From positions 248,001 through 312,000 of the forward strand of contig RMBW01000006.1 in NCBI GenBank assembly GCA_004009845.1: a stretch of 64,000 nt of DNA, read 5' to 3'. A program made the position numbers and the translations under genes. Below are positions 58,021 through 64,000 of this stretch, piece by piece. The notes under the pieces were generated by a model. The model saw only the letters and a list, made by a program, of their open reading frames with translations. It searched no databases and was not told the DNA's origin. The stretch comes from Davidsoniella eucalypti (lineage: Eukaryota; Ascomycota; Sordariomycetes; Microascales; Ceratocystidaceae). Position 1 is the stretch's first letter; every line of letters begins with the position of its first letter.

Positions 58021-59425
58021 CTACAGCTTCTGGTACTCCAGCTTGCCCTCAAGCTTCTTAGCTTCTGCCACCTTACGCACAGCACGGGCATAATCGTCCT
58101 GGGTAATAGCCTCACGATCAGCCTTGAGTGCGAAAAGACCACTATCAGGGTATGTTAGCATGGTTGGTTATATGTATAATGTAGTGGGTGATAATGGGGA
58201 GTGTCAAAACTTACGCTTCCGTCACAACGTTCCGCAGATCGGCACCGTTCAGGCCGTCACTCATCTTCACTACGCTCTCAAAGTCGATCTCACCCTCGAT
58301 CACGACACTAGCGGAGTGAATCTTGAGAATCTCCAGACGGCCCACCTCGTTGGGTAGCGGAATCTCGATCTTTCTATCCAGACGACCAGCACGCAGTAGT
58401 GCAGGATCCAGGGTGTCGGGTCTGTTTGTGGCCATGATGATCTTGGTCTTGCCCAGGTAATCGAAACCGTCCAGTTGGTTGAGCAGCTCCATCAATGTAC
58501 GTTGAATCTCACGATCAGCACTAGTACCCTCAGAAAAACGACGACCGCCAATGGCATCGATCTCGTCCATGAAGATAATGCAAGGCTCGTGCTCCTTGGC
58601 ATAGCCGAACATTTCACGGATTAGACGGGCAGATTCACCAATGTACTTGTCGACAATGGCAGATGAAACGACTGATAGTAGTGGTATTGTTAGTTTTGTG
58701 GTCTGGAAGGGAAATCAAGTATGGGTAGCAGTTACTTACCTTTCAGGAAGTTTGTTTCGAGACTACTAGCGACTGCTCTGGCAAGCAAGGTCTTTCCAGT
58801 GCCAGGGGGGCCGTATAGTAGGACACCCTTGGGTGGCTTGATGCCAACTCTCATGAAGAGCTCGGGGTTCTTGAGGGGCAGCTCAATGACCTCTCTCAAC
58901 TCGCGGATCTGGTCGTTCAATCCACCAATACCACCGAAGCTGACTTGGCCGGGATCTTCCAACGACATGTTGTAGACAAGGGGGTCGACTTCGCGGGGAA
59001 GCATGCGCATGATAGTAAGTGTGGTCATGTCCAGGGCCACACGAGTGCCCTGCTTCAACTTGACCTTGTCGACCTTTGATCTGCATCCAACAACATATCT
59101 AGGACCTGATGAGGCCTTGACAATGACTGTGTGGTAGAAGAAACAGGAATTAGTTAGCATTCTAATGGAGCGTGGTGGTGAGGTGACGAGAGAGCAATCG
59201 GCATCTTCACTAACATCTTTCTTCGTCCAGTTGTTTGAGGACTTCACCAATGATCTGACCAACACTCTGAAGCGCCTTGATGTTGTCCTCGGTGCGTTCG
59301 TAGTCCTTGACAAGATCCTTGATTTCTAAGCGCAAGTTCTTGAGCTTCGACTCCCATTCGCGCGAGCTGATGAGCTTCTCGCGGTAAGCATCGAGTGCGC
59401 GTTGCCGTTCTGTTTCGTCGCTCAT
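58021..59425 (-). CDS. rpt4: 26S proteasome regulatory particle ATPase RPT4 (PSMC6)
   Basis: AAA+ ATPase of the 19S base that unfolds substrates. Exons 59425-59215, 59126-58740, 58671-58215 and 58141-58021 give 391 residues, the expected RPT4 size. The N-terminal coiled coil (residues ~5-65) is followed by the OB domain (FIVKASSGPRYVVGCRSKVDK). The AAA domain has Walker A GPPGTGKT at 176-183, Walker B FMDEIDAIG, the SRH with RPDTLDPALLRAGRLDRKIE, and a C-terminal helical domain ending LEYQKL. The VDPLVYNMSLEDPG and GGIGGLNDQIRELREVIELPL blocks identify RPT4 among the six Rpt paralogues. Exon 1 ends with a GTTAGT donor; the others are GTAAGT. It converges with cot1. Confidence 0.95.
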
Positions 59426-60116
59426 TGTGGTTGTGTTTCTAGTGTGATGAAGGGAGAAGCAATCAGGGCTCTAGAAAGACTTCGGAGTCGAAATCGGGAT
59501 CGAAGCCGGCGTATATGTTCGGTAGTAATTAATGATCGATACGCCTGTAGAGGGGAAGAGCAAGCAGGCAATTATAAATCAATGTAAAGAAAGCTTGGAT
59601 GCTGCGCTGTCTGAAAATCGGGTAGTAAGGCTAGACTTCTAGAAAATAAGATAGAATGAGCACAATTGGGCCCAGTATTGAGGCAAGCAAGGCTGAGGAA
59701 TTTCTTGATGGCAGTCTATCAATGATGCTGCAAAATGTGAGGGAAACTGCAACAGCTGCTTGCTTCGTTCAGATGCCAGCCAAGTTCGGAAGTAACGCAG
59801 CTTACCTCAACCCACTGCAGCCTTGACGACGGCGCTGACAGAATAGGAAGTAGTTACAACAGGGATGTTGTTGCTTTAGCCGATGAATAGCCGAGTACAT
59901 TCATGTTAGGGTCTGTTTCTAGGGTTTGTCTAATTCTATACGTCCCGAAGCCCGCAGAACTACAATTACCAAGACGCTATCTCGGATACCTGATCTAATG
60001 CCGAACTGGTCATGGCGACTTTGCACTCTACCATGACCGCTTTCAACATCAGGACACTTTACTTAACTGTGCTAGCGGGCGACCAAAAGCCATCACTCAC
60101 TTTGCCTAGCGGTCCA
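59426..60116. other. rpt4 upstream region and possible LINE 3' flank
   Basis: 0.69 kb upstream of rpt4, no gene. The part from about 59,900 to 60,116 may be the LINE 3'UTR, since the element's coding end is at 60,125; I could not find a clear poly-A tail or target-site duplication to fix the boundary. Confidence 0.4.
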
Positions 60117-61869
60117 TACCTCCACTAGCTCTCTTTCCAAAGTAGCTTTTTGACAAAGCTAGTCCAGAGTGGTCTCTCATTTCTGGGGCACGCCCAGGGA
60201 TGGAAAGGTTCCTTATGTTGATGGCACAGTGGACAGTTTCTTTCCGTGTCCTGATGTTCGAAACGGTCATCGTACTCCGCAAAGTCGCTATGACCTGTCC
60301 GGGCAGTTAGGATCCATCCCACCGTAGATCTGTGCTGGTCTTTAAACCAGTCCACCTTGTAGACAGTCTTTGTTTTAAAGTGAACCCCAAGGTGCTTTCT
60401 CGGCTCGCACTCCGCTATCCATGACTTGAAGTCGGCATTTAGCTGTGCGTTTTTCCACCTGCGGGCGGAAGCAAGGGACATATGGTCACGGTTGAGGTCA
60501 ACAAGCTTAGTATTGCTCGTACTTGTTTCGCCAACTTGTCAACTGGCTCGTTGCCAGGAACATCAGTGTGTCCTGGGACCCATCTGATGCCACCGGCCAC
60601 TAGTTCTACACGCTCAGTGCCTCCTTTCCACTCATGGAGCAAGCTTCGGATCTTGTTGACAGCCTCTTGAGAGGTTCCATTCTTACCCGCCCTATTGGAG
60701 ATGCGTTGTACAACACCCAAATTGTCAAGGCACAGATATAGACTGCCTGTATCGGGAGGAGCATGCTTGATGGCCGCTTGGACTGCATTGTCTGCAGCAA
60801 TAGCCTCTGCATCGACCACTTCTCGTAGAGAGCCACATGACCCTAGACCTTCACAGAGTTTGATGCCATCATAAAAGACTGCCCAGCCTGTCCCTGTTCT
60901 GCCCTTCTCATCACGAGAACTATTGGAGTAAACCCATAGCGTTTTCGGGTCTGCCTCAGCCACCTCTTTCAAATGATGTTTTGCGGCTTCTTCTTTGTCT
61001 AGCTGTGGTGGCAGATAGTTACGGAGGCCCTTTTCTTCTGGGAAGAGTCTGTTCGACTCTTTAATCGGCTCCGGGAGCAATTTCTTGTACACATCGATGT
61101 GTCCTTCTATCCCTGTGATGCACAGCGGGTGCTGGGAGTCTACCGTGGAAGCCCGAATGGCAGCGTCTCTCTCGAGGTCCTTGAGTATCATCTCCATGTT
61201 TGGTAACGAGAAGAGGATGTGCAAAAGCCTAGTTGGCGTGGTACAGTACACTGGCAGTGCAGCCCCCAGGGCAGCTCTCAAAGCTACCTCTAGCCTTTCT
61301 TTCCCTGCAGCCTGCATGAAGGGAGACCAGGTGGAAGAGGCATACGTCAGTTGGGGGGGCACGCAACTCCGTACTGCATGTAGCAGACTCCTCACTGGGG
61401 TTCCTCGGTACACTCCCGAGAGAGCTCGGAGTGCGTTCGTGGTTCTCTTGGCTTTAGCAGTGACCTGCTTTGCGTGTTCCAAAAAGTCGAAGCCGGAATC
61501 CCACCATACACCTAGCCACCTTAGAGACTTGGAAGGCTTTAGTAACACTCCACAGGGTAGCGTAACTGGACTCATGGAGGAGCATCCTCTTGTTCGGCAG
61601 TGTAACAGTTCTGTTTTGTCCCAGTCTAGCGAAAGGCCATTGTCCCTGCACCATTTCTCTATCCTTTTCAGGGTTCCATTAATGGTTTCCACATTAACTG
61701 AAATATTCTTAGATGAGACCGAAACGAGGCCATCGTCAGCGTAGGCCAGACCCCAAACCACCGCATGTAGGCTCGTCATGTACAGCATGTACAGGATGGG
61801 TGAGGCCGGCGAGCCCTGTGGCAGACTGCCTCCGACTTTCGACCGGACTCGAAAATCCACTCTTAATAG
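60117..61869 (-). mobile_element. 5'-truncated, frameshifted non-LTR retrotransposon (LINE, Tad1-like)
   Basis: Read on the minus strand, the homology begins inside the reverse transcriptase at GGSLPQGSPASPILYMLYM, has the catalytic AYADDG box at about 61,746-61,729, the CRDNGLSLDWDKTELL motif and the thumb region. An RNase H domain follows: VYSNSSRDEKGRTGTGWAV (the first catalytic Asp position is Asn at 60,922-60,924), then LYLCLDNLGVV, then WVPGHTDVPGNEPVDKLAKQ. A one-nucleotide frameshift near 60,515-60,530 moves the rest into another frame, which continues RDHMSLASARRWKNAQ and ends with a zinc-knuckle-like CPLCHQHKEPFHPWAC before the stop at 60,125. Endonuclease, gag-like ORF1 and the RT fingers are missing. 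It is a dead, 5'-truncated copy; clade placement is from motif style only. Confidence 0.85.
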
Positions 61870-61890
61870 TTTAGGAAGAGAATAAATATA

Positions 61891-61915
61891 ACAACAACAA
61901 CAACAACAACAACAA
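61891..61915 (+). repeat. (AAC)n microsatellite between LINE remnant and tRNA gene
   Basis: Eight AAC units directly before the tRNA 5' flank, read as TTG on the LINE strand; it sits at the truncated 5' end of the LINE. Confidence 0.9.
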
Positions 61916-61921
61916 GCAACA

Positions 61922-61993
61922 AGCAACGTGGCGCAGTGGAAGCGCGCCGGGCTCATAACCCGGAGGTCCCTTGATCGAAACGAGGTGTTGCTA
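61922..61993 (+). tRNA. Initiator tRNA-Met (CAU)
   Basis: Perfect 72-nt cloverleaf. Acceptor AGCAACG pairs with TGTTGCT (one G-T), discriminator A at 61993; D arm GCGC-AGTGGAA-GCGC; anticodon arm CCGGG-CTCATAA-CCCGG with anticodon CAT; variable loop AGGTC; T arm CCTTG-ATCGAAA-CGAGG. Three features mark it as the initiator and not the elongator: the A1-T72 pair, three consecutive G-C pairs below the anticodon loop, and ATCGAAA (A54) instead of TTC in the T loop. No intron. All A- and B-box positions are intact, so it should be transcribed by Pol III. It is embedded between transposon-derived sequences. Confidence 0.96.
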
Positions 61994-62006
61994 TATCAGA
62001 GTTGGG

Positions 62007-62011
62007 TTTTT
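62007..62011 (+). terminator. Pol III terminator (T5) of the initiator tRNA
   Basis: Five T residues 14 nt after the tRNA 3' end; additional T runs follow at 62033-62045. Confidence 0.75.
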
Positions 62012-62099
62012 AAGTTTTAGTGGTTTTTTTGAGGTGATTTTTTTTCCTATTACATATCACATGATAGACAAAGATAGTATGTTCGATAATAGATAAAAT

Positions 62100-62830
62100 T
62101 GAAGACAATAACGTACTGGGCGGAGGCGATCCCTGGGGGAGGAAACCAAGTGTTATGAATTCCGGGCCACATGAGCTTGGATGGCAATGAGCTGGCAAGC
62201 GAAACTGGGGTGCCAAGATCTGCCATCAACCCCCCGAGCACGGAGATGGAGACGAGACCGACTATGTGCCGATACAAGGCCTGCAGCAAGCCAAAAGAAC
62301 GCGGACACTGGTGGACTTATAAGGCCCTGCCGAGACCATGGAGCCAGAGATTTGCGGGCAAGCCGCTGAAACCCTCCAAAGCAACAGGTCATGTTGCCAG
62401 TGTGTTACGTCCGAATCTCCGGCTCTGCCTGGGCATCCGGGTTTCAGCCACAATCAAGGGAGGCGATGTCAGGAGGGCTCTGTGAGGATGTTGAGCGGTC
62501 TTCCGCCCTTTTATTAGTTAGAAAAAGTGGCAACAGTTATACGGGAGAAAGGACAAAACCGCACGTATTCCGCCGGAGTGATCCCCCGTGCCGACAGCCG
62601 GTGGCCTTTCAGACCATATAGCCTTAGCTTTTACTGCAACCAAAAATACCAGGCAACCAACCCTGGAACCCCGCTGTGCTGGACAGAGAGCTCTCCTGGC
62701 CCCAAAGCCGGACCCTAAAAAGTCACAAGAGATGCTTGAATCTACGTGCACCTGCAATCGCTGACCGCCCGGGAGTTAGCCGGAAGATGACATCAGCCAG
62801 TTGCTCAGAACATGCCTTCGTATCGCTGCG
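62100..62830. other. GC-richer non-coding island, likely transposon-derived
   Basis: About 730 nt visibly richer in G+C than the flanks. Frames of 60-105 codons occur on both strands but none is recognisable. A perfect 10-bp inverted repeat pairs 62365-62374 with 62439-62448. Composition changes abruptly near 62,100 and 62,830. It could be the 5' leader or ORF1 remnant of a LINE, or another insertion; not recognised. Confidence 0.4.
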
Positions 62831-63086
62831 AAATAACAGTAGGTAGACGTAAAATAGTAATAAATAAACAATAACGTACTATGAAATGCATGACTAATAT
62901 ATCGTGTCTGTGTGACGGCTAAACTAAATTCGTATGACCCTGCATGAACCGTTTTAAGTTCTTACATGTGTAACCAGTTTCTGACTCTTGGTCACCGTTG
63001 GACTATTAGTTGTAACCCTAGTATACATATCAGGAGGGTTAACACAAGCGTCCTATCAATCAAGACCATATCTTCTGTCTTTCCTA

Positions 63087-63860
63087 TCAGAATCGTACGC
63101 CTGCTCTATCACTGTCGGTACGTTCGCCTAGATGCGGCACTGCAACGACCTCCTTAACCGCCCCGACATCCTGTAGGTTGCGAGCATGGTTATACATGCG
63201 GAAAGACGTCTCGATCAGCTCGCCAGTTTCCTCGCGGGTATTGCCAACCAAACCAGCTGCCAGCAGAGCTTCAGTCTCTTCGATCCAATCCTGCACTTTT
63301 CGGAACTCGACCTGCTCACGACACAAGCGTTCTGGCAACCCTTGTCCCTTGATTAGGGCCAGTATACCAGCAAGAATGGTATTCACAGCGCCAAACATGG
63401 TGATGAGTCGGCCATGCTCGGCCGCCGCCGGACCTAGTGCCGTGAGCAGCGCGCCGATGATGATTTGCACGATGTGGCAGAGATTGATTAACCCCTTCAC
63501 TGTAGATAGCTGCAGCGAGCGGCGTCGGCTCTGGTCGACGACGATACGGTAGATGCCGGTGGATTTGCGGCGGCACTGGTCGACGGAACAGGTCTGTGCC
63601 GGTAGAAGCGCGTGGTTGATACCGAGAGCACGGCGGAACATGGTCAAGTTGTCTAACATGTTGGTCGAACTTGCCGTACCAGATATCGGCGGTAGAGGCT
63701 CTAGATCTGTGTATTTCGGCATGTTGGACGGTGGCGATGAGGACGACGAGAGCGGTGACGATATCTGTATAGAAGAGTGCGATGCGGTTGGCGTAGACTG
63801 GCCAACGACAAGAGGTGTGCGCTCAGAAATAGCGTCATCGTGAGGCGAGAGTGAGGCCAT
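63087..63860 (-). CDS. Fungal SLATT-domain two-transmembrane protein
   Basis: 257 residues from the ATG at 63860 (the frame is open further upstream but without an ATG). Residues 1-65 are Ser/Pro-rich and disordered (ERTPLVVGQSTP, SSPLSSSSS). Residues ~70-200 match the fungal SLATT domain: ALGI then STGIYRIVVDQSRRRSLQLS, TM1 about 122-142 (KGLINLCHIVQIIIGALLTALG), TM2 about 152-172 (LITMFGAVNTILAGILALIKG), and the conserved GQGLPERL and charged helix FRKVQDWIEETEALL. SLATT stands for SMODS/SLOG-associating two-TM effector; bacterial members are predicted pore-forming effectors of nucleotide-signalling immunity. In fungi the family is abundant and uncharacterised, so membrane association is the safe claim. 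No SMODS, SLOG or NLR gene is next to it within the window. The first 120 nt of promoter lie before the window edge. Confidence 0.82.
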   Translation of the reverse strand: MASLSPHDDAISERTPLVVGQSTPTASHSSIQISSPLSSSSSPPSNMPKYTDLEPLPPISGTASSTNMLDNLTMFRRALGINHALLPAQTCSVDQCRRKSTGIYRIVVDQSRRRSLQLSTVKGLINLCHIVQIIIGALLTALGPAAAEHGRLITMFGAVNTILAGILALIKGQGLPERLCREQVEFRKVQDWIEETEALLAAGLVGNTREETGELIETSFRMYNHARNLQDVGAVKEVVAVPHLGERTDSDRAGVRF

Positions 63861-64000
63861 TTCAATATCGATGCGAAAAGAGATATATAGGTGGTTCTGT
63901 AGTTCGGCCAGCTTCACAGTTTTGAAAGGAAATCAACCAGGCAGAGTATATATAGTTGTCTATATAGAAAGGGTCAGGCGGCACGGCTTGCCAGACAAGG

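Noticed and set aside
59905..59935. TTAGGG and TAGGGTTT motifs beside the LINE 3' side, suggesting telomeric sequence
   Set aside because: Just two separated hexamer-like matches and no array; the locus is flanked by housekeeping genes, so no telomere or telomere-specific insertion is supported.
1..64000. CRISPR arrays, bacterial operons, riboswitches, prophage
   Set aside because: None seen; the window is eukaryotic nuclear DNA with spliceosomal introns.

Overview
The window looks like nuclear DNA of a filamentous ascomycete (Pezizomycotina, probably a Sordariomycete or a relative). The evidence is short spliceosomal introns (about 50-230 nt) with GTAAGT-like donors, CTAAC branch points and pyrimidine-poor AG acceptors, genes packed on both strands, and proteins whose closest recalled relatives are filamentous-fungal, such as the COT1 kinase with its Asn/Gln-rich leader. 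No database search was possible, so the species is not claimed. Exon boundaries were worked out by hand from splice signals and frame continuity. Almost all multi-exon models close with the length expected for the family.

Positions 1-30,028 are a dense housekeeping stretch. In order: the 5' part of a DHX29/Ucp12-type DEAH helicase (-), an intronless PI-PLC-X-like phosphodiesterase (+), MTD1 methylene-THF dehydrogenase (-), MMS19/MET18 (+), a NUFIP1/CCCH zinc-finger protein (-), RNA polymerase III subunit RPC25 (+), EMC3 (-), SPC2 (+), SPT2 (-), ribosomal stalk protein P2 (+), the MPS1/TTK spindle kinase (+), mitochondrial bL21m (-), ribosome-biogenesis factor NSA2 (+) and the RSC7/NPL6 chromatin-remodelling subunit (+). 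Many serve translation, ribosome assembly, chromatin or ER membrane biogenesis. None forms an operon; they share divergent promoters or convergent 3' ends.

Positions 30,029-46,771 are a 16.7-kb stretch with no gene I can support. It is AT-rich, holds many homopurine/homopyrimidine tracts and recurrent TGTACATA motifs, and ends at a CLG1/Mug80-like cyclin gene (46,772-47,776) whose leader contains a clear 5'UTR intron. A further 2.1 kb of T-rich non-coding DNA follows the cyclin. This block is the most unusual part of the window.

Positions 49,942-59,425 return to normal gene density: TIM54 (+), a NIP30/FAM192A-domain protein (-), the NDR kinase COT1 (+) and proteasome ATPase RPT4 (-). Positions 60,117-62,830 are a repeat-derived patch: a 5'-truncated, frameshifted LINE (reverse transcriptase, RNase H, zinc knuckle) on the minus strand, a short AAC repeat, an intact initiator tRNA-Met(CAU) gene, and a GC-richer non-coding island of likely transposon origin. 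The window closes with a fungal SLATT-domain two-transmembrane protein (-), a family related to bacterial immune effectors.
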